Source: JAAYCI01 sp964369525 (GTDB lineage: Bacteria; Bacillota; Clostridia; Oscillospirales; Ruminococcaceae). From it: a stretch of 64,000 nt of DNA. Shown here piece by piece: positions 33,979 to 42,054 of the stretch. Position numbers and translations under genes: made by a program. The notes under the pieces are model-generated. The model did not search any database. It had not been told where the DNA came from and saw only the letters and a list, made by a program, of their open reading frames with translations. Each line of letters starts with the position of its first letter. Positions within the stretch are counted from its first letter, which is position 1. The DNA lies in assembly GCA_964369525.1 (NCBI GenBank), contig CAYJEW010000005.1, positions 1 through 64,000 on the forward strand, in the 5' to 3' direction.

Positions 33979-34200
33979 ATGTGTTTGGAAGGAGATAAAA
34001 GCCTGATGGATAACGAGCGTTTGCAAGGACAGGAAGACGANNNNNNNNNNNNNNNNNNNNNNNNNNNNNNNNNNNNNNNNNNNNNNNNNNNNNNNNNNNN
34101 NNNNNNNNNNNNNNNNNNNNNNNNNNNNNNNNNNNNNNNNGTGTTTTTAGACAGAATGCGGGATTTGTATGATATAGACCTAGACGATTTAAAGAGCTAA
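33979..34200 (+). CDS. Small acidic hypothetical protein, interrupted by an assembly gap
   Basis: Only the two ends are visible: an N-terminal part (from ATG 33979, or more likely ATG 34006 giving MDNERLQGQED) and a C-terminal part, VFLDRMRDLYDIDLDDLKS. Both ATGs have plausible ribosome sites (AAAGGGA and GGAAGGAG). If the frame really continues, the missing length must be 1 modulo 3; the 100 N used here happens to satisfy that. With zero missing bases the frame would hit TAG. I do not recognise the family. Confidence 0.45.
   Translation: MCLEGDKSLMDNERLQGQEDXXXXXXXXXXXXXXXXXXXXXXXXXXXXXXXXXXVFLDRMRDLYDIDLDDLKS
34041..34140. other. Assembly gap (100 N), true size unknown
   Basis: The flanks share no duplicated sequence, unlike the gap at 43643, so bases are truly missing here. 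Confidence 0.9.
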
Positions 34201-34236
34201 AACAAGCGCCAATAGATGGTGCAAAGTAGCAAATCT

Positions 34237-34422
34237 GCCTGCCTTGTGCGATTTGTTGCAGCCACAATTATCCTACTGGTTATGAAACGGGAGCTCGGGT
34301 TTGTGGGTGGATGGCAGACCTCTCGGCTATGCCGAACGCAGGGAGCGTGAAGCCCACAATAGAGCACCCACCTACTTAGAAGAGTGGGTTATAACTTGGC
34401 TGCAGACGGCAAGGCGGGTTTT
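34237..34422 (+). ncRNA. ssrS: 6S RNA (clostridial type)
   Basis: Binds and regulates the sigma-A RNA polymerase by mimicking an open promoter. Recognised from the conserved core GAGCTCGGGTTTGTGGGTGG ... CTCTCGGCTATGCCGAACG ... AGGGAGCGTGAAGCCCACAA ... GAGCACCCACC. Pairings seen: closing helices CCTGCCTTG (34238-34246) with CAAGGCGGG (34410-34418) and TGCAGCCA (34257-34264) with TGGCTGCA (34397-34404); TTGTGGGT with GCCCACAA; CGGC-TAT-GCCG; and the hairpin ACCCAC/GTGGGT near the 3' end. The closing stem runs into TTTT, which could terminate it. It is about 186 bases, typical for 6S. The assignment is from memory of the family. Confidence 0.78.
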
Positions 34423-34508
34423 ATGCTGTAATGATAAATATAATGATGTGGCGCTGTTTTGTCGGCGCAATGAGTTTTGCTAAAGGTGATGTATACTAGG
34501 AGGCTGTG

Positions 34509-35648
34509 ATGCATTATTTAGACAACGCCTCTACCACAAGGCCCAGCCCCGAGGTGGTAAAAGCGGTAGAAGAGGTGCTTTTAAGCAACTGGGCAAATCC
34601 CTCTTCGCTATATCGTGCAGGCCTTAAGGCCGAGCGGCAGATGGAAGATGCAAGGGCTGTTTTGGCGAAGGCTGTAGGGTGTGGTACGAAAGAGGTTTTT
34701 TTTACCGCAAGCGGCACAGAGGCAAACAACATAGCGATTTTTGGTGCGGTGCGTGCTCGCAGTAGCTGGGCAAACCACATTGTAACAACAGGGTATGAGC
34801 ACCCCAGCGTGCGCCTTGTATTGCGTGCATTGGAAAAGCGTGAGGGTTTTGAGCTTACCGAGGTTGCCCCTGAGGCAGACGGGCGGATAGACATAGCAAA
34901 GCTTGTGGCGGCAGTGGGTAAAAAAACAGCCATAGTGTGTGCAATGCAGGTGAACAACGAAACCGGCGCCGTGCTGGATGTGGCAACCCTTGCAGCGGCA
35001 GTGAAGGCTAAAAACCCACGCACGTTTGTGCATGTGGACGGAGTGCAGGCGTTTTGCAAGCAGTCGTTTAACTATGTGGCCACCAAGGTGGACAGCTACT
35101 CCATAAGTGGCCACAAGATACACGCCCCCAAAGGGGTGGGTGCGCTGGTACTTAGAGCGGGCAGTAACATAGTGCCGCTTATAGCCGGCGGCGGCCAAGA
35201 GGCCGACATAAGGCCGGGAACTGAAAATTTGGCGTATATTGTGGGGCTTGCAAAAGCTGTACAGTATGCGCAGGAGAATAAAGCACGCAACACCGAAATA
35301 ATAGAGCAGCTGCACGACGCTCTTATGCAAGGGTTAAGCGGCATACAGGGCGCAGTTGTGCACTCGCCAAAGGACGCATACAAAGGTGTGGTGGCGTTTT
35401 CCATGCCAAAGGGGCTACGAAGCCAGGTGGTGCTGAACCATCTGGATGTAGAGCATAATGTGTGCGTGTCTAGTGGGTCGGCTTGTAGCGGCGCGGCGGC
35501 CAGCTACACACTCACTGCCATGGGACTTACGGCCGCTGCGGTGGAGAGCGCACTTAGGGTGAGCTTTTGCGCAAACAATACACAACAAGATGTGCAGGCA
35601 CTGCTAGCAGGCCTTGCCGACTGCGTACAAAAACTTGCACGCAGTTAA
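34509..35648 (+). CDS. Cysteine desulfurase (NifS/IscS family)
   Basis: PLP enzyme removing sulfur from cysteine as a protein persulfide. At 379 residues it is of normal length. It shows MHYLDNASTTRPSPEV at the N-terminus, TASGTEANNIAIFG (cofactor phosphate region), MQVNNETGAVLDV, HVDGVQAF (PLP Asp), SISGHKIHAPKG (Schiff-base Lys) and SSGSACSGAAASY with the catalytic Cys on a short loop (no insertion). ATG 34509 is chosen over GTG 34506 because AGGAGG ends 5 bases before it. thiI starts 19 bases after its stop, so it most likely supplies sulfur for tRNA 4-thiouridine, and perhaps thiamine. Confidence 0.95.
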   Translation: MHYLDNASTTRPSPEVVKAVEEVLLSNWANPSSLYRAGLKAERQMEDARAVLAKAVGCGTKEVFFTASGTEANNIAIFGAVRARSSWANHIVTTGYEHPSVRLVLRALEKREGFELTEVAPEADGRIDIAKLVAAVGKKTAIVCAMQVNNETGAVLDVATLAAAVKAKNPRTFVHVDGVQAFCKQSFNYVATKVDSYSISGHKIHAPKGVGALVLRAGSNIVPLIAGGGQEADIRPGTENLAYIVGLAKAVQYAQENKARNTEIIEQLHDALMQGLSGIQGAVVHSPKDAYKGVVAFSMPKGLRSQVVLNHLDVEHNVCVSSGSACSGAAASYTLTAMGLTAAAVESALRVSFCANNTQQDVQALLAGLADCVQKLARS

Positions 35649-35667
35649 ATAAGAAAGGGTTTTATAC

Positions 35668-36855
35668 ATGCGGGAGATTATACTGGCTTCTATGGGCGAG
35701 ATGGTGCTGAAAGGCCAGAACCGCAAAAGTTTTGAGAACACACTGCTAAAAACTCTGCGAAATAAAACTACAGGGCAGGGCAGGTGGAAGGTTCATGCGG
35801 CGCAGAGCACTATATATTTGCAACCGCAAGACCAAGAGGCCGACGGCGCGCTTGAGGGCGTGTTTGCCGCCTGCAAAAAGGTGTTTGGCATAGTGGCGCT
35901 TAGCCGCGCGGCGGTGTGCGAAAAAGACTTTAAGGACATATGCAAAACGGCAGGAGAGTATCTTAGCCAAGAGCTTAAGGACGCTGTTACATTTAAAGTG
36001 CAGGCGAAACGTGCCGACAAGAGCTTTGCGATGAATAGCATGCAGATATCCGCAGAGCTGGGAGGGTATCTGCTACATAAAAATCCTCACCTGCAGGTGG
36101 ATGTGAAAAAACCACAGCGCACCGTTATGGTGGAGGTGCGCGAAGACGCGGCGTATGTGCATGGTGGCAAGCACAAAGGTGCAGGCGGCCTGCCTGTGCC
36201 CTCCAGCGGGCGCTCGGCGCTACTGCTATCGGGCGGGATAGACAGCCCTGTGGCCGCATGGATGATGGCAAAAAGAGGCCTTGCTTTAGTGGCAATCCAC
36301 TTTGCCAGCCCCCCATACACAAGCCCGCGTGCCGCCGCAAAGGTGCAATCGCTGGCCGATATACTGTGTGGATGGTGTGGGCCAATGCCGTACTATCATG
36401 TGCCGTACACACAGGCGCAGGAGTATATACATAATGAGCTGGCGAGGCAAGAATATTTCACGGTGATAATGCGCCGCAGTATGTTGCGTATTGCAAACAT
36501 AATAGCCGAAAAGGAGCACTGCGCTTCTATAGTTACAGGCGAAAGCCTTGCGCAGGTGGCCAGCCAAACCTTGCAGGCGCTTGCGTGTACCGACGCCGCC
36601 CAGCCGCTACCGGTGCTTCGCCCGTGCATAGGCATGGACAAAACCGAGATTACCGATTTAGCACGTATGATAGGCACATTTGAAACAAGCATACTACCGT
36701 ATGAAGACTGTTGTACAATATTCAACCCACCACACCCAAAAACAAAGCCGAGGCTTGAGGATGTGTTGCGGCTGGAAGAGGCGCTGATGCCCACGCTGGC
36801 ACAGCTGGAGCAGCAGGCGGCAGACGAGGCGGAGTTTACGCTGAGGCTACCATAG
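35668..36855 (+). CDS. thiI: tRNA 4-thiouridine synthase ThiI
   Basis: Adenylates U8 of tRNA and inserts sulfur taken from the adjacent cysteine desulfurase. The 395 residues contain the N-terminal ferredoxin-like part (1-60: ILASMGEMVLKGQNRKSFE), a THUMP domain (about 60-170) and a PP-loop ATPase (from about 180) with SGGIDSPVAAWMM. TGESLAQVASQTLQ and DCCTIFNPPHPKTKP are ThiI hallmarks. No C-terminal rhodanese domain is present, as is usual in Firmicutes and archaea. The start ATG follows AAGAAAGGG. Confidence 0.96.
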   Translation: MREIILASMGEMVLKGQNRKSFENTLLKTLRNKTTGQGRWKVHAAQSTIYLQPQDQEADGALEGVFAACKKVFGIVALSRAAVCEKDFKDICKTAGEYLSQELKDAVTFKVQAKRADKSFAMNSMQISAELGGYLLHKNPHLQVDVKKPQRTVMVEVREDAAYVHGGKHKGAGGLPVPSSGRSALLLSGGIDSPVAAWMMAKRGLALVAIHFASPPYTSPRAAAKVQSLADILCGWCGPMPYYHVPYTQAQEYIHNELARQEYFTVIMRRSMLRIANIIAEKEHCASIVTGESLAQVASQTLQALACTDAAQPLPVLRPCIGMDKTEITDLARMIGTFETSILPYEDCCTIFNPPHPKTKPRLEDVLRLEEALMPTLAQLEQQAADEAEFTLRLP

Positions 36856-36993
36856 TGCTTGCCCGATAGGGGCTAGAATGCCTGAAAAGCGCCAAAAGAG
36901 GCGCTAGCAGGCGGTGTGGGGCAGGTTACCGTACTTGGCTTTGGAGTGCGGCAGTTTGGCGCAGTTTGGATTATTACCTGGCGGCTATACGGC

Positions 36994-37023
36994 TTGCCGT
37001 GGGGGCTGCGTATCTGATAGAAT
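36994..37023 (+). promoter_or_regulatory. Candidate promoter of the CinA fusion gene
   Basis: TTGCCG (36994-36999), spacer 18, TAGAAT (37018-37023); AAAGGGGGG ribosome site and ATG follow at 37057. Confidence 0.5.
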
Positions 37024-37056
37024 AGTACACATACATTAAGAAAGGGGGGCTGTTTT

Positions 37057-40000
37057 ATGCGTGCAGAGATTATATCTGTGGGTACAGAGCTACTGCTGGG
37101 CGATATTGTGAATACAAATGCGCAGTATCTGGCGCAAGAGATGGCCTCGCTTGGATATTCGGTATACTACCAAACGGTGGTGGGCGACAACCCAACCCGC
37201 CTGCGCAACCTTGTGCTGGACGCAAAGGCACGCAGCGAAGTTTTGGTGTTTACAGGCGGGCTTGGCCCCACCGAGGACGACCTTACAAAAGAGGTGGTGG
37301 CAGAGGCGTTTGGCGACACGTTAACGCTGGATGTGGACGAGCTTGTGCGGCTGGAGCAGTTTTTTAACTCGTTTGGGAGAGAGATGCCACCAAACAACCG
37401 CAAGCAGGCCATGGTACCTGTGCGTGGGCACAAGTTGCTGAACCCTCACGGTACAGCGCCGGGGGCGTTTTTCCGCCAAGGCAACAAGTTTGCATTTTTA
37501 CTGCCGGGACCGCCGCGCGAGATGAAGCTGATGTTTGAAGAGCAGGTTAGGCCGCTTTTGGAAGCGATGCAAGACTCGGTTATTCGCTCTAAAACATTGC
37601 GTGTTTTTGGAATTGGCGAGAGCGACCTTGAAACAAAGGTTATATCCCTGCTGGACAGTAGCAACCCCACCGCGGCGCTATATGCAAAGCCGGGTGAGGT
37701 GCATGTGCGCATAACGGCCAAAGCGGCAAACGCCGAGCTGGCCGACGAGATGTGTGAGCAGTATGCAGAGCTGTTTCGTAAAATTTTAGGCAATACCATA
37801 TACAGTGAAAGCGAAGATGGGCTGGAGAGCGCAGTAGTAAAGCTACTGGCAAAGGCCGGTGCAACGGTGGCAACAGCCGAAAGCTGCACAGGTGGTATGC
37901 TGAGCCAGCGCATAACGTCGGTTTCGGGCGCAAGCTCTGTGTATAGGTATGGTTTTGTCACCTATGCCAACGAGGCAAAGCACAGGCTGTTAGGTGTGCG
38001 TAGGTCGACATTGCGTAAGCATGGTGCGGTTAGCAGCCAGGCGGCGGCCGAGATGGCTTTTGGCACGCTTGCTAAAAGCAAGGATACCTACAGCATTGCC
38101 ATCACAGGTATTGCAGGCCCTAATGGCACCACAGATGAAAAGCCTGTGGGGCTGGTGTACATTGCGCTGGCGAGTGAAAACAAGGTATATGTGCGGCGCA
38201 TTAGCATGAAGGGTAGAGGGCGTGAGATGGTAAGGCAGATGGCCTGCCATAACGCGCTGGATATGCTACGCCGAGCTATGCTTGGGCTGGAGATACAAAG
38301 CGCAAAGGTGTTTACAAAACAGCAAGAGGCCGACTATGACCGTGAGGGTAAGCCAAGGCGGCGCAGAAGCCCTGTTTCGCGCATGGCGGCGGTGCTTATA
38401 CTGGTTGTGCTTTTGCTGGCAATGATGGTAGCAGGTATATATTTTTCGGGGCAGGGTGGCAGCAGAGATGATGGGCAGGACAGTCTGCCGCAGACGCAGG
38501 GCCACAGCTACGGAAGTGAAGAATACAGCAGTGCTGCGAGGAATTACTTGTTGCAAGCGCAAGCTACAAACCCTGCCGTAATGGGGTTTGTGGCTTTGGA
38601 AAACGGTATGGTGGAGGCGGTTGTTACCCAATCGGCCACTGCGAGTCAGCACGAGCTGGCCGAGGTTATTCAAGACCCGGGAATTAGGGGAAATGCGGTG
38701 ATAGCAGCCGAAGCACTGCCAACCAGAGCCGCCGCCAACACAGTTGTGCTGGGCGGCGATAATTTTAGTGCGTTGTTTCAACTGCCACAGATGGGGGCTG
38801 AGCAACAGCCCACTACATTTACATACTACACCGATAGCGAAGAGCTTGTGTATCAAGTATTTGCGCTGTACATGGTGGATAAAACCGAACCGGAGCCGCA
38901 GGCGTTTGACCCACTTACAGGGCGATTTGTGGATTATTCAGGCTTTATCACCTACATAACAGGCGTGCAGGTGCGAAGCATGATTGAAACAGACGCAGAG
39001 CTTGGCGAAGATGATACATACATGAGCCTTGCGGTGCAAGACCCGACCGTGGCAGGGCGTTATTTATATCTGTGCGGTCGCTTGATGGACGAAGAGCAAG
39101 AGCCTGTACATGCGGTGCAACTGGCGGCAAACCCGCTTATGCCTGCCACATGGTATTTAGAGCAAGGTACAGCCCAGCCAACGCTACTTTCGCTGTACGT
39201 GGGTAACCTGCGTGATTTTTTAACAGGCGGCGTGACAAACAGCATGCTTCAATTGCAGGTGGGTATGCCGGAGCAGGACGCTATGCCGCTGGTACAGCCG
39301 CCGGAGATGCCATCGCCTTTGCAGGAGAGCGAAGACGACCAAAGCCTTAGCCAAAGCGCAGAAGCTGAAAGCGATGTGCAAAGCGGAGACAGTGCGGCAA
39401 GTAGCGATAGTGAAGATGCAAGCAGTAGCGCCTCTTCACTGCAAGAAGAGAGCGCAAGTAGTGCACAAAGCGATTCTTCTTCTGAGGTAGCATCGAGCGA
39501 TAGCTCGGTGTTGCAAGAGGAAGAAAGCAGTAGCGTAGCGGCGTCTTCTTCCGAGCCGCAGGTATATGTGCCGCCTACTCCATCGGCACAGCGGCCAGAC
39601 CCCGACTACCTAACCGTGACGATGAATGGCCAGATAGTTACTGATACCACGCAGAATATCTTAGCGCAGATATGCCAAGCAGAAGCGCCAAACGCCGCCA
39701 CCGCCACAATAAAAGCGCTGGCTGTTGCGGCACACAGCTGGATTTTAAACCTGCAGGGCGCAGGCGTTACAGCGCCGCCTGTGGTGGGGCAAACGCCATC
39801 GCCGTCGGTTTTAGAGGCTGTGGGCGAGGTGGCAAACTTTATGCTTAGCGACGACGCAGAAAACCCTGCATTTACCACTTTTTACAACATGGCAGCATTT
39901 GGCACAAACGATGCACAGCAGGTGTGGGGAGCATATAGGCCGTATCTTACGCAGGTAGAGTCGGCATACGAGCGTGATATGGACGGCTGGCGGAAGATTA

Positions 40001-40383
40001 TTGAGATTCCGCAGCAGCAGGTGGCCGAGCTACTGGAACGCCAGCTGGGGATAAGCTTTGGTGAAGATGTTGAGCCGGGTGCGTGGTTTACCGATGTTGT
40101 GATAGATGACAGCGGATATGTGACAAGCCTGATGATTGGCACCAGGCAGACCAGTGGCTACGAGCTTTGGCAGCAGGTGCTGGTGCAGGACGGCGAGAGT
40201 ATACTGCCAAGCCCTGCATTTGAGGTGAGCTTTAACGGCGAGGACTTTGTGTTTATAACCTATGGCGAGGGGCATGGATGTGGCCTGAGCATTGCAGGGG
40301 CAAACAGCTATGCGCGTGAGGGCTGGACTTATGCTGAAATCTTGGCAAACTATTTCCCAGGCACAGAGCTTGTGGCGCTGTAG
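37057..40383 (+). CDS. cinA: CinA fused to a membrane helix, sortase-B-like and SpoIID-like domains
   Basis: One uninterrupted frame of 1108 residues. Residues 1-170 are the MoCF-like COG1058 domain (MRAEIISVGTELLLGDIVNT; FTGGLGPTEDDLT). About 255-412 is the PncC/NMN-deamidase domain (TAESCTGGMLSQRITSVSGA; AITGIAGPNGTTDEKPVG). A basic segment GKPRRRRSPVSR precedes a membrane helix (about 443-466), putting the rest outside. About 490-705 resembles class B sortase but lacks the His (LGGDNF, 565-570) and Cys (AVQDP, Gln661) positions while keeping Arg668. A Ser/Glu-rich linker (about 745-850) leads to a SpoIID-like domain (about 855-1108) with CQAEAP (Glu876) and EGHGCGLSIAGANSYA. ATG follows AAAGGGGGG. 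No internal start with a ribosome site is seen at the junction. Confidence 0.85.
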   Translation: MRAEIISVGTELLLGDIVNTNAQYLAQEMASLGYSVYYQTVVGDNPTRLRNLVLDAKARSEVLVFTGGLGPTEDDLTKEVVAEAFGDTLTLDVDELVRLEQFFNSFGREMPPNNRKQAMVPVRGHKLLNPHGTAPGAFFRQGNKFAFLLPGPPREMKLMFEEQVRPLLEAMQDSVIRSKTLRVFGIGESDLETKVISLLDSSNPTAALYAKPGEVHVRITAKAANAELADEMCEQYAELFRKILGNTIYSESEDGLESAVVKLLAKAGATVATAESCTGGMLSQRITSVSGASSVYRYGFVTYANEAKHRLLGVRRSTLRKHGAVSSQAAAEMAFGTLAKSKDTYSIAITGIAGPNGTTDEKPVGLVYIALASENKVYVRRISMKGRGREMVRQMACHNALDMLRRAMLGLEIQSAKVFTKQQEADYDREGKPRRRRSPVSRMAAVLILVVLLLAMMVAGIYFSGQGGSRDDGQDSLPQTQGHSYGSEEYSSAARNYLLQAQATNPAVMGFVALENGMVEAVVTQSATASQHELAEVIQDPGIRGNAVIAAEALPTRAAANTVVLGGDNFSALFQLPQMGAEQQPTTFTYYTDSEELVYQVFALYMVDKTEPEPQAFDPLTGRFVDYSGFITYITGVQVRSMIETDAELGEDDTYMSLAVQDPTVAGRYLYLCGRLMDEEQEPVHAVQLAANPLMPATWYLEQGTAQPTLLSLYVGNLRDFLTGGVTNSMLQLQVGMPEQDAMPLVQPPEMPSPLQESEDDQSLSQSAEAESDVQSGDSAASSDSEDASSSASSLQEESASSAQSDSSSEVASSDSSVLQEEESSSVAASSSEPQVYVPPTPSAQRPDPDYLTVTMNGQIVTDTTQNILAQICQAEAPNAATATIKALAVAAHSWILNLQGAGVTAPPVVGQTPSPSVLEAVGEVANFMLSDDAENPAFTTFYNMAAFGTNDAQQVWGAYRPYLTQVESAYERDMDGWRKIIEIPQQQVAELLERQLGISFGEDVEPGAWFTDVVIDDSGYVTSLMIGTRQTSGYELWQQVLVQDGESILPSPAFEVSFNGEDFVFITYGEGHGCGLSIAGANSYAREGWTYAEILANYFPGTELVAL

Positions 40384-40410
40384 TGGCTTTAGATGGATGG
40401 GTTAAAAATA

Positions 40411-40442
40411 AAATCCGATGTGTTTTGCACATCGGATTTTTT
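40411..40442 (+). terminator. Terminator of the CinA fusion gene
   Basis: 12-bp stem AAATCCGATGTG / CACATCGGATTT, loop TTTTG, then TTT. Confidence 0.9.
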
Positions 40443-40666
40443 AATGCAATAATACAGTTTTGTGAACTTAAGCAGGCGAAGGACAGATTGGCCTGCGGTT
40501 GGGTTTTATGGTGTGCTGGGCGGGGAGGTGAATGCAAAGTTAGTCTGCGGTTGGTTTTGTAATAGAGTAGATAGCTTTGGGTGCTGAAAGAAGTGGGGAT
40601 TACAATGTGTGGATAGCTGAAGGCGCGGTGCGATGCCTGCACGTGGTATGGGCTTGGCTCTCTATG

Positions 40667-41797
40667 TTAATCTTCGCTGAAGCTTGCCGCAAGCTCGCCC
40701 TTGCTGGCGGCTTTGAGGTATGCGTCTATAAAGCCGTCTAGCGCACCGTCGATAACAGCGCTTACATTGCCGTTTTCGTGGCCTGTGCGGTGGTCTTTTA
40801 CAAGGGTGTAAGGCATAAACACGTAGCTGCGTATCTGGCTGCCCCAGGCAATATCTTTTTGCACGCCTTTTATATCTTCTATCTTTTCAAGATGCTCACG
40901 TTCTTTAATTTGTACAAGCTTGGACAATAGGGTTTTCATAGCAGTTTCGCGGTTTTGTACCTGGCTGCGTTCGGCCTGGCTTGCCACCACAATGCCTGTG
41001 GGTATATGGGGTAGGCGTACGGCACTCGAGGTTTTATTTACATGCTGGCCGCCTGCGCCAGAGGCGCGGAAAACGTCCATTTTGATGTCGTCAGGCTGGA
41101 TTTGTACGCTACTGTCCTGCTCAATTTCGGGCATAACTTCAAGTGAAGCAAAGCTGGTGTGGCGGCGGCCGGACGAGTCGAACGGGGATATGCGAACAAG
41201 ACGATGAACGCCGTTTTCACTTTTTAGAAATCCGTAGGCGTTTGGACCTTCAACAAGCAATGTGGCGCTTTTTATGCCTGCTTCTTCGCCGTCCAAAAAA
41301 TCTAAAACTCTGGTCTTAAAGCTGTGAGAGGCTGAATATTTTTGGTACATGCGTAGTAGTATTTCCACCCAGTCTTGTGCTTCGGTGCCGCCTGCGCCTG
41401 CGTGGAAGGTGAGGATGGCGTTGTTAGAGTCGTACTCGCCGGTTAAGAGGGTTACAAGGCGGGTTTGCTCGGTTTGTGCCTCCAGCTCTTCTACGGCACG
41501 GCTTACCTCGGTGGCGGCATCTTCATCGCCTTCGTCCCAAAGCTCTAGAAATGTTTGGGCATCATTAAGTAGCTCGGTTAGTCTGCGGTATCCCTCAAGT
41601 TTTGCACGAATGGTACTCATCTCGCGGAATACACGGCTGGATTCATCGGTATCGTTATAAAATTCAGGCATGGCCGAGCGTGTTTCAAGCTCGCTTAGCC
41701 TACGGCTTAGCATGTCTACACCCAGTGCATCGGAAAGCCCAGCCACCTCTGGGGAAAGCTCGGATATTCGGCGTTTGTACTCATCTAATAAAAGCAT
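40667..41797 (-). CDS. prfB: Peptide chain release factor 2
   Basis: Releases nascent peptide at UGA and UAA. The codon-recognition tripeptide SPF is in LVRISPFDSSGRRHTSFAS, and the catalytic GGQ in GAGGQHVNKTSSAVRL. The 376 residues begin with the helical domain 1. The complete protein, from MLLLDEYKRRISELSPEV on, lies in one frame, so the programmed +1 frameshift (UGA in codons about 23-27) used by most bacteria to autoregulate prfB is absent: that region reads SDALGVDML without a stop. The start ATG has AGGAGG four bases upstream. It is convergent with the CinA fusion gene. Confidence 0.96.
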   Translation of the reverse strand: MLLLDEYKRRISELSPEVAGLSDALGVDMLSRRLSELETRSAMPEFYNDTDESSRVFREMSTIRAKLEGYRRLTELLNDAQTFLELWDEGDEDAATEVSRAVEELEAQTEQTRLVTLLTGEYDSNNAILTFHAGAGGTEAQDWVEILLRMYQKYSASHSFKTRVLDFLDGEEAGIKSATLLVEGPNAYGFLKSENGVHRLVRISPFDSSGRRHTSFASLEVMPEIEQDSSVQIQPDDIKMDVFRASGAGGQHVNKTSSAVRLPHIPTGIVVASQAERSQVQNRETAMKTLLSKLVQIKEREHLEKIEDIKGVQKDIAWGSQIRSYVFMPYTLVKDHRTGHENGNVSAVIDGALDGFIDAYLKAASKGELAASFSED

Positions 41798-42054
41798 AGT
41801 TCCTCCTAGTATAGCCGAGCGGCTGAAAGAGTTTAAGCGTTAGTATACATTTACAACACATATGATGGGTATAATAATTTGTAGCGTGCTGTGTATACGG
41901 CGCATAGAATATTATATGCAAAAATGCGGGGCGTGTCTAGCAGTATATGCGGCAACATTCTTGCTCTAGGTTGATTTTTACGCTCAAACAAGCTACAATA
42001 GTGGCATTGCAGGCTTGAGGAAGCCAAAATTTGTAATGAGTTGGGAGATCGCGG

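Noticed and set aside
34440..34500. 18-codon frame (MMWRCFVG...) before the cysteine desulfurase gene as another leader peptide
   Set aside because: No ribosome site, only one Cys and no terminator after it.
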